Below are positions 17,738-26,420 of a stretch of DNA of 64,000 bases, piece by piece; position 1 is the stretch's first letter; each line of letters opens with the position of its first letter. A program made the position numbers and the translations under genes. The notes beneath the pieces are model-generated. The model did not search any database. It saw nothing but the letters and a program-made list of their open reading frames with translations, and had not been told where the DNA came from. The stretch is taken from positions 1 through 64,000 of the forward strand of contig NZ_CAMXCI010000001.1 of the NCBI RefSeq assembly GCF_947179115.1. The letters run 5' to 3'. The stretch comes from Commensalibacter papalotli. GTDB lineage: Bacteria > Pseudomonadota > Alphaproteobacteria > Acetobacterales > Acetobacteraceae.

Positions 17738-18340
17738 TCAAGCTGAAAGTTTCTTGGTAATTTCAGCAACATGTTTTCCAAAAAACTCTGCGCCGTTTAA
17801 CTCATTTTGTGATACTGCACGAGACCCATCTGGACCTGCAATAGTAGAGGCTCCATATGGCGTGCCGCCTGTAACTTCGTTAATTTCACTAAGTCCTGCG
17901 AAGGTAAATGGGAAGCTGGCAATCGTCATGCCGTAATGCATTAGATTAGTAATTAATGACATCAGTGTCATTTCTTGTCCTGCATGTTGTGTGCCTGTAC
18001 TTGTAAAAGCACCGCCGACTTTGCCAATCAAAGCACCTTTGGCCCATAATCCACCTGTTTGGTCTAAAAAACTGGCCATTTGTGAAGAAATCCGTCCAAA
18101 ACGTGTGCCTGTCCCAAGAATGATACCATCATAATCAGCAAGCTCACCTGGAGTGGCAATTTGAGCTGTTTGATCTAATTTAAAGTGATTTTTACGAGCA
18201 ATTTCCTCTGGAACCGTTTCTGGAACGCGCTTTACCACAGCTGTGGCTCCTGATGATTCGATTCCTTTGGCAATTGCATAGGCCATTGTTTCAATATGGC
18301 CATAGGAAGAATAGTATAAAACTAAGATACGTGCAGACAT
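17738..18340 (-). CDS. wrbA: NAD(P)H:quinone oxidoreductase, WrbA type
   Basis: A 200-residue flavodoxin-like FMN protein that reduces quinones by two electrons and forms tetramers. The phosphate-binding loop ILVLYYSSYGHIETMA is at the N-terminus; the flavin region shows GTGTRFGRISSQMASFLDQT, FTSTGTQHAGQE and the GTPYGASTIAG segment of WrbA proteins. It helps protect against quinone stress. It is monocistronic; the start at 18340 follows a purine-rich AAGGAAAA-like sequence on the minus strand. Confidence 0.96.
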   Translation of the reverse strand: MSARILVLYYSSYGHIETMAYAIAKGIESSGATAVVKRVPETVPEEIARKNHFKLDQTAQIATPGELADYDGIILGTGTRFGRISSQMASFLDQTGGLWAKGALIGKVGGAFTSTGTQHAGQEMTLMSLITNLMHYGMTIASFPFTFAGLSEINEVTGGTPYGASTIAGPDGSRAVSQNELNGAEFFGKHVAEITKKLSA

Positions 18341-18484
18341 AATATTTTCCTTTTTATATAATTAACTATACGCAATCATAATCATAGTTGTTTATTATAA
18401 AAAGATAATGGGTTCTTTTATAAAAATATTTTAAACTGAGAGTGTGAGATGATATGCTGTATTTTATTATAGTAATTAATCTCA

Positions 18485-18730
18485 ATGTTTCGTTGGATTA
18501 AAAAAACCCCTCTTTTTACCGTTCATACAGAATAACACCAACTGAATTACTTTATCTTTCATCATTATCCTTATTACGTATTTGAACAGAATATAATGTT
18601 TGAGGATGATATGATTGGTTATGCTGGGTTTAGATGGAATTAATTACTGAAATTATATATAATAAATGGTATAGGTCTTACTTGGGCATTGCCAATATAT
18701 ATACAAACAGAGTTGCTGCATATATTTAAC
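18485..18730 (+). pseudogene. Possible gene remnant with in-frame TAA codons
   Basis: Within the 450-base gap 18341-18793 one plus-strand frame from ATG 18485 reads MFRWIKKTPLFTVHTE, TAA, HQLNYFIFHHYPYYVFEQ and on to YAGFRWN, TAA, LLKLYIINGIGLTWALP, ending TAA after LLHIFN. Glutamine codons changed to TAA would account for the breaks. The frame is otherwise uninterrupted for over 80 codons, but no family is recognised and chance cannot be excluded. The rest of the gap shows nothing. Confidence 0.35.
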
Positions 18731-18793
18731 TAAAGACAATAGCTCTCAATCTTTATTGGTTTTTAATAAATATCACCAAATGAGAGATAAAAT

Positions 18794-19327
18794 TTAATCG
18801 TGTTTTTTTCGAAATGCATCCAAACTAATGATTTGGCCTTCTTCTTTCTCTTCTGTATTTTTAGATGCTTCTTCATTGTTTTCATTTTCATTTATTTCAG
18901 CAATGAGATTGTCAGCAACGCTGAGAATAGAAGGGGGCAACGCAGTAAACGTTAACAATAATTTAGCTTCTGGGTCAGAAAAAGCAGTAAACGCACCGAA
19001 TGGAATCACTAAAATAGAGGCAACACCACCAAAAGATAATCCAACAGACATCTTTTTTTCTTGTTCATTAACAGTAAGATCCCAAAATTGATGTTGTAAA
19101 ACAATAGTCATTTCATTGGGATATTGTGCTTTTAAACGAGAGGGAATAGAGACACCAGGATAAGTAGTGTCAAAAGTTAAATAAAGACTGTGATTACCAG
19201 GCAATCCATTTTGTGCAGCGTATTTGACAGCATTACGAGCAACTTGACGGTAGGCAGCTTCGATCCATTCTTGATAGGGCAGTAAAATATTTGGAGGGTT
19301 GCTATCAAAACCATCTGAATTCGTCAT
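18794..19327 (-). CDS. sspB: ClpXP adaptor SspB (alphaproteobacterial type)
   Basis: A 177-residue adaptor that binds the ssrA tag left by tmRNA and delivers tagged proteins to ClpXP. The N-terminal substrate-binding fold is seen in YQEWIEAAYRQVARNAVKYA and NHSLYLTFDTTYPGVSIPSR, with IVLQHQFWDLTV and LSFGGVASILVIPFGAFTAF. A flexible acidic linker follows, and the chain ends with ISLDAFRKKHD, the ClpX-binding tail typical of SspB-alpha. The tmRNA gene ends 57 bases upstream on the same strand, so tag and tag receptor are neighbours and may be co-transcribed. Confidence 0.95.
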   Translation of the reverse strand: MTNSDGFDSNPPNILLPYQEWIEAAYRQVARNAVKYAAQNGLPGNHSLYLTFDTTYPGVSIPSRLKAQYPNEMTIVLQHQFWDLTVNEQEKKMSVGLSFGGVASILVIPFGAFTAFSDPEAKLLLTFTALPPSILSVADNLIAEINENENNEEASKNTEEKEEGQIISLDAFRKKHD

Positions 19328-19384
19328 ATTATAATTTGTCTCTATTAAGTATTAAGCAATTCATTATTTTCAATATATCAATAG

Positions 19385-19645
19385 TGAGGGGCTTCTGTTG
19401 CCCGGCGCACCCTCAGCCGCGCTTGTTACATTGGCTTATTAGGCCGCAACAGCGTGTGCCTCGAAATTATCGTTGGCATTTGTAAAATAAAGCCCGATAA
19501 CGGCGGTACAATGCCGAGTAAAAAATATATCTTTACTACGCGTGTCGAGCCTGTTTCATCCCCATATATTTATGGTGGAGATGCCGGGTACTGCCCCCGG
19601 GTCCACTACGCTTATTCCATATACCGTTTATTACCATAGCTGGTA
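19385..19645 (-). ncRNA. ssrA: Transfer-messenger RNA, permuted two-piece alphaproteobacterial type
   Basis: Read on the minus strand the order is acceptor piece first, then coding piece. The acceptor piece ends with GACCCGGGGGCAGTACCCGG (T arm) and CATCTCCACCA, whose 3' end is base 19573. After a 9-base spacer the coding piece begins at 19563 with GGGGATG, complementary to CATCTCC, then AAACAGGCTCGACA. The tag frame runs 19477 down to 19439: ANDNFEAHAVAA followed by two TAA codons. A stem TGAGGG/CCCTCA closes the 3' side near 19385. The outer 5' limit is approximate. Rescues stalled ribosomes and marks products for SspB/ClpXP and ClpA. Confidence 0.95.
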
Positions 19646-19836
19646 AAACCAACACTTTTAATATATGATGAATTCTCAAAGAAAAAAAGAGTAAATTTAA
19701 AATAAAAATAATTTTGTTTATTCTAAGAGCCATAAACTACTAAAATGATTTTTTTTTAGAGAAGAATTGTGTATAGTAAGGTGACGTTTATAATTGTTCT
19801 TGAGTTTAGATTTTAATAGTTTTAAGGGTGATCTTT

Positions 19837-21213
19837 ATGAGTAAAGCTGCTGTTGTTGGTGCCGTTGTTATTATTGGCGTTGGTGTTGTTGGTGGAGGTG
19901 GATATTATTATATGTCCAACAAAGCAAACCAAGAGCTACAGAATACGATTAGTTTAATTGAAAAATCAGCACCAGGGCTTTCTATCAAATATGAAAGTTC
20001 CAGTGTCAGTCCATTTTCTCAATCAGCAACTTTGCAAAAACTGATCATCAAAGATAAAGATGGACAAGAATATACAGCAGATACATTGACTTTAAGCGGT
20101 GTATCTGATGGTAAGGTTGATACGATTGCAGTTGACAAATTCCATACAGAAATGCAGGGCGGAAAGATTGATGCTGCCCATATTGATGTTAAGAATCTAG
20201 ATGTGCCTACTGGCGCAATCATTGTTGAAGATGGAAAAATTAAAAAGATTTATCCTTCAAAAATTAGCTTTGACTTATTAAATATTCAAAATGCAAGTGC
20301 TTTTGGTCCTGATAAAACAGGTGGGACTTTTGCTCAATATGAGTTAAAAAACTATGGATTGAAACGTAATTCGGATCAAGTTTTAAAACAAGTTGATGTT
20401 AAAGCAACTACAGACGGTAAAGAATTTTTAAAATTAAATCAGGTCCAAGTGAACGGTCTTGATTTGGCAGGTATAATAGAGCTGGTCGAGCAGGGGCAAA
20501 AACCAAGAGCAATTTCTGGACAACCTAGCAAAGGAACCCTTGAAGGGTTAACAGCGCATGTTGATGATCAGGATTGGTCACTTGATAAATTTGAAACAGA
20601 TAATTCTGTTGCTGCGAATGGTGATTTAAAAAGCTCTGCTGTATTCTCTGGTTTTAAAGTTTCTACTGCACATAATGCAAGATTATTCCTTTTAAAAGAA
20701 ATGGGCTATGATCAAATTGACGTTTCTGGAAATATTTCTGGTAACTACATTAAAGCAAAACAAGAATGGTCTTTTACACCATTTGATATTTCTATTAAAG
20801 ACGTCGGTAATTTAAATGCAAATATGCAATTTACGGCACCAGAAGATCTTTCTAATGTTGACCCTCAAGAGGTAATGAGCAGTTACAAGTTAATTTCTTT
20901 AAAAGTTACGTTGCAAAACAAAGGGTTGCTTGAAAAGATTTTTGCTAAAACAGCTAAAGAAAAAAATATCACTGCTGATCAAGCCAAAGAAAATATCGTG
21001 ACAATGATCAAGCAAGATGCTCAAACAGCAACTATTCCTGTTCAAAAACAAGGGGATGAAGCTTTCATTGCGCTTATTAATGATCCTAAGCAGTCTTTGG
21101 TTATTCAAGTTAAACCAGCACAACCTGTTACAGCATTAGAATTGATGGGTAAATCTCAATCTGAGATATTGGACGCATTAAATTTAAGTATTAAAGCAGA
21201 GGCCACAAAATAA
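19837..21213 (+). CDS. Membrane-anchored periplasmic protein, YdgA/DUF945-like (paralogue 1)
   Basis: A 458-residue protein from ATG 19837, preceded by AAGGGTGA. The N-terminus is one glycine/valine-rich membrane helix (VVGAVVIIGVGVVGGGGYYY), leaving the rest in the periplasm. The remainder is beta-rich with an early segment like DUF945: a helix, ISLIEKSAPGLSIKYES, then SVSPFSQSATLQKLIIKDKD. A module about residues 155-250 (LLNIQNASAFGPDK..., FAQYELKNYGLKRNSDQ) is present once here and three times in the next gene. Function unknown; AsmA-like and DUF945 proteins act at the cell envelope. It has its own terminator, so it is monocistronic. Family assignment moderate. Confidence 0.65.
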   Translation: MSKAAVVGAVVIIGVGVVGGGGYYYMSNKANQELQNTISLIEKSAPGLSIKYESSSVSPFSQSATLQKLIIKDKDGQEYTADTLTLSGVSDGKVDTIAVDKFHTEMQGGKIDAAHIDVKNLDVPTGAIIVEDGKIKKIYPSKISFDLLNIQNASAFGPDKTGGTFAQYELKNYGLKRNSDQVLKQVDVKATTDGKEFLKLNQVQVNGLDLAGIIELVEQGQKPRAISGQPSKGTLEGLTAHVDDQDWSLDKFETDNSVAANGDLKSSAVFSGFKVSTAHNARLFLLKEMGYDQIDVSGNISGNYIKAKQEWSFTPFDISIKDVGNLNANMQFTAPEDLSNVDPQEVMSSYKLISLKVTLQNKGLLEKIFAKTAKEKNITADQAKENIVTMIKQDAQTATIPVQKQGDEAFIALINDPKQSLVIQVKPAQPVTALELMGKSQSEILDALNLSIKAEATK

Positions 21214-21249
21214 TTTTTTGTTAGAAATAAAATAACGTTGATTATTGTA

Positions 21250-21288
21250 AAAGCTGTAGAGGCATATTGTGTTTCTACAGCTTTTTTT
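21250..21288 (+). terminator. Rho-independent terminator
   Basis: AAAGCTGTAGA (21250-21260) pairs with TCTACAGCTTT (21274-21284), 13-base loop, followed by T residues. Separates the two DUF945-like genes. Confidence 0.85.
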
Positions 21289-21327
21289 TAAAAGAATATA
21301 ATATATAGATTAAATAAGGTGGTTTAC

Positions 21328-23382
21328 ATGAGTAAAGCTGTGGTTATTGGTGCGGTTGTAGTTGTTGGTGTTGGTGTAGTTGGAGGGGGTGGATATTATT
21401 ATGCATCTCAGCAAGCAGAAAAAAAATTCCAAGAAAAGATTGAGTTGATTAAAAGTTCTTTTCCTGGGGTTGCGATTACCTATGCTGATCATCATATTAA
21501 TGTTTTCTCTCAGGAAACAACAATAGATAAAGTTGTTTTAAAAGATAAAGATAATACTGTTTATACGGCAGATAAAGTCAGTGCAGTTTTGGGTTCTGAG
21601 TATGAAATTAAGAAGCTAAATATAGATAAGTTAGCAATAAAAAAAGAAAGAGATACAGAAGCCCCTTTCACCATTGGGTATATTGAGATTGCCAATGCCA
21701 AAGCAGATGCTGGGTGGATTGTGTTAGAAGATGGTAAAATAAAAAAAATTGTTCCATCGAAGATCAGTTTTGGATTGCTAAATATTCAAAATTTTAGATT
21801 TAAAGATAAATATAGTCCTGAGTTTAAAATTACTCAATATCAAATGAAGAATTATGGGTTAGATCAAAAGACAGATCTTTTGCTGAAAGACTTGACTTCT
21901 AAGGACGGAAGAAATGATTTTTCAATAGGGTCTTTTAACATTGATCAAGTGAATTTGGCGGAAATATCCAAAAGACAAGAAGAGTTTTTTGCGGACGAAA
22001 ATAATTATAGATCAGTGAATGCTGTAACTAACGGTCTAATTCAGCAGTTGTCCACGATGCAGTTTAGTACGTTGAATGTTGAAAATTTGCAATATAAAGA
22101 TGCATATAACACGACGTTCAAAATGGCTCAATACCAGATAAAAGAGTATGGGTTGGATAAAAAGACAGATATTTTGCTAAAAGATTTGTCTATTAAAGAC
22201 AGAAAAGATGATTTTTCACTTGGGGCTTTTAACATTAATCAAATCAATTTAGCAGATATTGTAAAAAGTCAAGCAGAGTATTCAGTAGGTGAAAATAATC
22301 ACAGATCATTGAATGATGAATTCAAAAGAGTCTTTCATACTTTATCGATGGTGCAGTTTAATTTGTTCAGCATCGATAATTTGCAATTTAAAGATTATAA
22401 TTCTGCGTTTAAAATTGCTCAATATCAAATGAAAGATTACGGGGTGGGACGTAAGACCAGCCAGTCTTTAAAAGATTTTTCTGTAAATATTCCAATATAT
22501 AACAAAATAGCAGTATCGTTAGCATCTTATGAAAATTCTGGAGTGGATTTGGCAACGATAATGAAGGTGTTTGGATCTCAGTCTTTTGACTTGAATAATC
22601 TTAATGATCTCAGCAAAAAAATGAGAGATGTACAACAAGAATATATTCAAAAATTGGGTGGAATTCAAGGAGTGACTAAAGCTGCAGGTTTTAAATTCTC
22701 TGTGGGTGAGGATTTTGCTTCGCTTGGTACACTGACAGTAAATTCAAATTTGGATAAACAAGGAAAATCAGATCAAACTTATGCTTTTGATAATCTAGAA
22801 TTTTCTGTGCTAGATTCAAATTATGGTGAGTACTGGGATATTTTTAGGCAGATGGGATATAAAACAATATCTGCTTCTGGAAGTGTAAATGTGCAATATC
22901 AAAATGATACAAATGGCTTATCTGTATCGTTAAATAATTTAGTATTTAAAGATATTGGAAAGATTAATGCGACTTTACAGGGGAATATTCCACTAGATAT
23001 TGTTTATCGTTCTCCAGAATCTATTTTATCGAACCCTAATGCTAAATTTAAAGAATTTAGTGTGGTTATACAAAATACAGGTATATTTGAAAGACTGTTA
23101 AAGTTAGGTAGTCAAAAACAAGGAAAAACAGAAGCAGAAGTTAAAGAATCTATGGTTTCATCTGTGAAAGATGTTATGCAAGGTCAAAAAGAAATTCCTG
23201 CATCTTTTGCTGAGGATACAGTAAAAACACTTGAATCTTTTATGCAAAACCCACAAAAAACAGAGATCCAATTTTCATCATTGCCAGCAGCTCCTATTTC
23301 TGCAGCTAATATAAATGATAAAAGTCCTACAGAGTTATTTGGTATGTTCAATCTTAAAATCCAAGCTGTTCCTGTAAAGTAG
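21328..23382 (+). CDS. Membrane-anchored periplasmic protein, YdgA/DUF945-like with triplicated module (paralogue 2)
   Basis: A 684-residue paralogue of the preceding gene: the N-terminus MSKAVVIGAVVVVGVGVVGG is nearly identical and the C-terminal third (KLGGIQGVTKAAGFKF onward, DIGKINATLQG, QGQKEIPASFAEDTVKTLES) matches too. It is longer because a module of 98 codons occurs three times, beginning at residues 152, 250 and 348, each with the pattern N-L-x-F/Y-K-D...FK-x-x-QYQ-x-K-x-YG-x-x-x-KT followed by LLKDL and DDFS-x-G-x-FNI-x-Q-x-NLA. The copies share most positions at protein level but differ clearly at DNA level. Single membrane helix, periplasmic bulk, function unknown. A terminator follows. 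Confidence 0.65.
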   Translation: MSKAVVIGAVVVVGVGVVGGGGYYYASQQAEKKFQEKIELIKSSFPGVAITYADHHINVFSQETTIDKVVLKDKDNTVYTADKVSAVLGSEYEIKKLNIDKLAIKKERDTEAPFTIGYIEIANAKADAGWIVLEDGKIKKIVPSKISFGLLNIQNFRFKDKYSPEFKITQYQMKNYGLDQKTDLLLKDLTSKDGRNDFSIGSFNIDQVNLAEISKRQEEFFADENNYRSVNAVTNGLIQQLSTMQFSTLNVENLQYKDAYNTTFKMAQYQIKEYGLDKKTDILLKDLSIKDRKDDFSLGAFNINQINLADIVKSQAEYSVGENNHRSLNDEFKRVFHTLSMVQFNLFSIDNLQFKDYNSAFKIAQYQMKDYGVGRKTSQSLKDFSVNIPIYNKIAVSLASYENSGVDLATIMKVFGSQSFDLNNLNDLSKKMRDVQQEYIQKLGGIQGVTKAAGFKFSVGEDFASLGTLTVNSNLDKQGKSDQTYAFDNLEFSVLDSNYGEYWDIFRQMGYKTISASGSVNVQYQNDTNGLSVSLNNLVFKDIGKINATLQGNIPLDIVYRSPESILSNPNAKFKEFSVVIQNTGIFERLLKLGSQKQGKTEAEVKESMVSSVKDVMQGQKEIPASFAEDTVKTLESFMQNPQKTEIQFSSLPAAPISAANINDKSPTELFGMFNLKIQAVPVK
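21781..22662 (+). repeat. Three tandem 294-base (98-codon) coding repeats
   Basis: Equivalent positions (AATATTCAAAAT, AATGTTGAAAAT, AGCATCGATAAT) lie at 21781, 22075 and 22369, exactly 294 bases apart each time. Equal spacing with divergent sequence points to an older in-frame tandem duplication kept by selection. Confidence 0.8.
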
Positions 23383-23404
23383 ATTGTAAATATAATTTTT
23401 TATC

Positions 23405-23434
23405 AAGCCATGAAATTATTGTCATGGCTTTTTT
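23405..23434 (+). terminator. Rho-independent terminator
   Basis: AAGCCATGA (23405-23413) pairs with TCATGGCTT (23422-23430), followed by a run of T. Confidence 0.85.
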
Positions 23435-23560
23435 CGGGATTTATGTGAATAGTAATAATTAAATAAAATTTTGTTTCTTTGTTTTTTTATTCTATGCTTA
23501 ACAAATAACAGATTTAAAAAACTAACTCGTTATACTCAGGTTGCGAATATTATTTATAGC

Positions 23561-24958
23561 ATGAAAAAGAAGTTCTTATTGATACTGGTGATTCTCTCTC
23601 TATTTGTGTGGATAGGGATCAAAGGATACCAAGTTGCTCATTCTCATGCACAAAATGCACTGCACCATGTGCAATCCAGATTACAACAAATAGTAGGCTC
23701 TAATGGGCATTATTCTTATTCCAATGCTCATATCAGTTGGTTAACACAGTCTGTTGTTATCACAGATGTTCGTTTGTCACTATCTAACGATGTAATGATT
23801 ACTATTCGAAAAATCCGTGCAGCTCCAAAAGACACTGGTAGTGTCAGTAGCCTAGATATGGATAATATTGAGGTCAAATCCCCTGACTTATCGGCAAATA
23901 TTGCTTCGGTTTCATTCAGTAATCTCACAATTCCTGCGTTTACTAAGGAAAATAAAGGGTTGGTATTATCCTGGTCTGATATTTGGAATATTTCTTTTGA
24001 ACAAGGGAATATGAAAGGGGCTTATTTTTATACAAAATGGGGTAAGTTCAAGTTAGGGAGTTGGAATATAGCGAGACAAGGATCAGCAAAAAAACGTCCT
24101 TATTTATTTTATAATGTCGATATTGCTCCGGCTATCAAAACAGGGCAAACGGCATCTTTGGATGCGCTTCATTTTGATCAACTGATTTGGGAAATGTCTA
24201 ATGATCGCAAGTTTAATGAAAAAGAATTTTTTTCTTCATTTTTAACAAGCACAGATTTTTTCTTTAAAGCCTATAATATGATTGGGTTTCGTGATCATAA
24301 AAAACGTGTATCAATTGGACAGTTAAATATTCATCTTTCTCGTCAAGAAACAACTTGGGATGGTGAAATTTTAGCTGATAAATTAGATTATGATTTAACC
24401 TCTTCTTTTAGCCTTTTTGCCGAGTATTTAAAAAGATTAGGTTATGAGCATATTAATGGGGCTTTTCATTCTAATTTTACTTATTATACCAAGGATTCAT
24501 TGTTTTCTTTGCATAAATTTAATTATTTTGGCTATGATTTTCTGGGGCTTTACTTGCAAAGCCGTTTTTATATCGATCCAAAAACTTTTGATTTTTACAA
24601 AGTCAATTGGTCCAATAGCATCTTATTAAAATCAATGGTGTTATCAATTTATGATGCAGGTTTAAAAAAACGTTTATTTTCGATTATAGCAAAAACTTCT
24701 GGTAAAACAGAAAAAAAGATTTATGATGAAACGTTGGCTAAGTTCTCGGCATTTGCCAAAGGGAAAGATTTCGAGCTTGATCGTCAACTTTATTCGGCTT
24801 TAACAGATATTTTATTAAATCCTAGACATATGATGCGATTAGCAATTACGTTTGAAACTCCAGAACGTATTAACACTTTGTTGAATATGAATTTTCTAGA
24901 CTTTTTCAAGTTAATAAATCAAGATAATATGACGATAACAGCGATACCTAAAAATTAG
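23561..24958 (+). CDS. Membrane-anchored periplasmic protein, diverged DUF945-like (paralogue 3)
   Basis: A 465-residue protein from ATG 23561. The N-terminus MKKKFLLILVILSLFVWIGI is a single membrane anchor or uncleaved signal. Its plan follows the two upstream genes: a short helix (NALHHVQSRLQQIVGS), then YSYSNAHISWLTQSVVITDV, a beta-rich body, a central strand group around RLGYEHINGAFHSNFTYYTK that matches LKEMGYDQIDVSGNISG of paralogue 1, and a C-terminal region (LKKRLFSIIAKTSGKTEKKI) equivalent to the LLEKIFAKTAKEKN region. Sequence identity is low, so the relationship rests on order of motifs. An upstream extension to 23471 is open but unlikely. Function unknown. Confidence 0.6.
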   Translation: MKKKFLLILVILSLFVWIGIKGYQVAHSHAQNALHHVQSRLQQIVGSNGHYSYSNAHISWLTQSVVITDVRLSLSNDVMITIRKIRAAPKDTGSVSSLDMDNIEVKSPDLSANIASVSFSNLTIPAFTKENKGLVLSWSDIWNISFEQGNMKGAYFYTKWGKFKLGSWNIARQGSAKKRPYLFYNVDIAPAIKTGQTASLDALHFDQLIWEMSNDRKFNEKEFFSSFLTSTDFFFKAYNMIGFRDHKKRVSIGQLNIHLSRQETTWDGEILADKLDYDLTSSFSLFAEYLKRLGYEHINGAFHSNFTYYTKDSLFSLHKFNYFGYDFLGLYLQSRFYIDPKTFDFYKVNWSNSILLKSMVLSIYDAGLKKRLFSIIAKTSGKTEKKIYDETLAKFSAFAKGKDFELDRQLYSALTDILLNPRHMMRLAITFETPERINTLLNMNFLDFFKLINQDNMTITAIPKN

Positions 24959-25040
24959 TTATTTCAGTGGGTATTCATGGCGATAGTTGTGGTTTATAAA
25001 GAAAGCACTTTTTTGCATTTTTTATTTTAAATATAGCGGG

Positions 25041-25973
25041 ATGAACATGCCTCTTACAGCAGAACAACAAGCAGAAATTAATTCTCAATCTAATATACAA
25101 ATACCAACTAAACGCCCTGTTTCCCCAGGGTTGGAGGCGATGCTGTTCAAAGCATTACCTGTTCTAGATCATGGTTTTATTCGCGTTGTTGATTATATGG
25201 GGGATGATTCGTCTATTGTTCAAGCTGCACGAGTGTCTTATGGTGCTGGAACCAAGAAAGTATCAGAAGATCGTGGATTAATTCGTTATTTAATGCGCCA
25301 TCATCACACAACGCCGTTTGAAATGTGCGAGATTAAATATCACGTACGCCTACCAATTTTTGTTGCCCGTCAATGGATACGTCATCGCACTGCTAGTGTG
25401 AATGAATATTCTGCACGTTATTCCATTATGGATCGTGAGTTTTATATTCCTGAACCAGAAGCCTTAGCAGCTCAAAGTGTAGTGAATAATCAAGGCAGAG
25501 GAGATGTCTTATCATCCGAACAAGCTGCCGCAGTTATTCAATTATTAAAACAAGATGCTCAACAATGTTATGATCATTATGAAACTATGTTGAATCCAGC
25601 TGAAGAAGGTGGTTACGGGTTGGCTCGTGAATTGGCTAGGATGAATTTAACATTAAATAGTTATAGTCAATGGTATTGGAAGATTAATCTTCATAATTTG
25701 TTTCATTTTCTGCAATTGCGTATTGACCCGCATGCTCAATATGAAATCAGAGTTTATGCTGAGGCCATGTTAAAAACCCTACAAGCTTGGGTACCGATTG
25801 CTTGTGAGGCTTTTGAGGATTACCGTCGCGGTGCGGTTACTTTTTCAGCTTCTATGATGAAGGTTTTAGGTAAAATGCTTGGTGGTGAAGTTGTTGAGCA
25901 GGCTGATAGTGGTTTAACAAAACGTGAATGGACGGAAATGATGCAAATGCTTGCGCCGTATCATCAAAAATAA
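25041..25973 (+). CDS. thyX: Flavin-dependent thymidylate synthase ThyX
   Basis: Makes dTMP from dUMP using methylenetetrahydrofolate, FAD and NADPH, and unlike ThyA releases tetrahydrofolate rather than dihydrofolate. The signature RHRTASVNEYSARYS (R-H-R-x7-S) is intact, with QAARVSYGAGTK, HHHTTPFEM and the C-terminal LRIDPHAQYEIRVYAEAM. The protein is 310 residues from ATG 25041; the frame is open to 24987 but the extra residues do not belong to the family. It lies close to folate genes (27640-28860). A 46-residue membrane protein follows. Confidence 0.96.
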   Translation: MNMPLTAEQQAEINSQSNIQIPTKRPVSPGLEAMLFKALPVLDHGFIRVVDYMGDDSSIVQAARVSYGAGTKKVSEDRGLIRYLMRHHHTTPFEMCEIKYHVRLPIFVARQWIRHRTASVNEYSARYSIMDREFYIPEPEALAAQSVVNNQGRGDVLSSEQAAAVIQLLKQDAQQCYDHYETMLNPAEEGGYGLARELARMNLTLNSYSQWYWKINLHNLFHFLQLRIDPHAQYEIRVYAEAMLKTLQAWVPIACEAFEDYRRGAVTFSASMMKVLGKMLGGEVVEQADSGLTKREWTEMMQMLAPYHQK

Positions 25974-26003
25974 TTATTATTATGACGAATAGGGAAGAAC
26001 AAA

Positions 26004-26144
26004 GTGCAAAAAATTATTTATTGTGGTGCCATTGCTTTATTGTTTATTATTGTAATAGCTGCTATGTGGTTCCTCCCTATCGGTCGTGATTTACAGGTGG
26101 ATAAAGATTATTTACATCAATCAGTTATTCCAAATTCTAATTAG
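26004..26144 (+). CDS. 46-residue single-pass membrane protein
   Basis: GTG at 26004 is preceded by AGGGAAGAAC at a suitable distance and starts 30 bases after the thyX stop. The product has one strong membrane helix near the N-terminus (IIYCGAIALLFIIVIAAMWF) and a short polar tail (RDLQVDKDYLHQ). It is probably expressed with thyX. No family recognised; the ribosome site, composition and clean helix favour a real gene. Confidence 0.55.
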   Translation: MQKIIYCGAIALLFIIVIAAMWFLPIGRDLQVDKDYLHQSVIPNSN

Positions 26145-26420
26145 TCAAATTCTGTAAAGTATTAATTTAATTAAATCGCTAATTGGATTATAGTTTTTAA
26201 TATGATCTAAAGTTGCTGATGATTTACATAAGTTATATAAATGCTGTAATTAAGAAATTATTATGTTGTTATTTACAAGATTTTATAAGAGATGAGATTT
26301 TTTTAGGTCAGTAATTCAAAATTGCCAAGTTGATATGTACTAAGAGCTTATGACTGAAATAAAGTCATCTTTTGAATAATTAAATTAAGAATTCAAAGAA
26401 AATCTTGTAGAGGGAAAAAG

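Noticed and set aside
19291..19733. Several short ORFs on both strands around 19291-19733
   Set aside because: They lie over the tmRNA gene and follow from its sequence; the RNA structure and tag explain the region.
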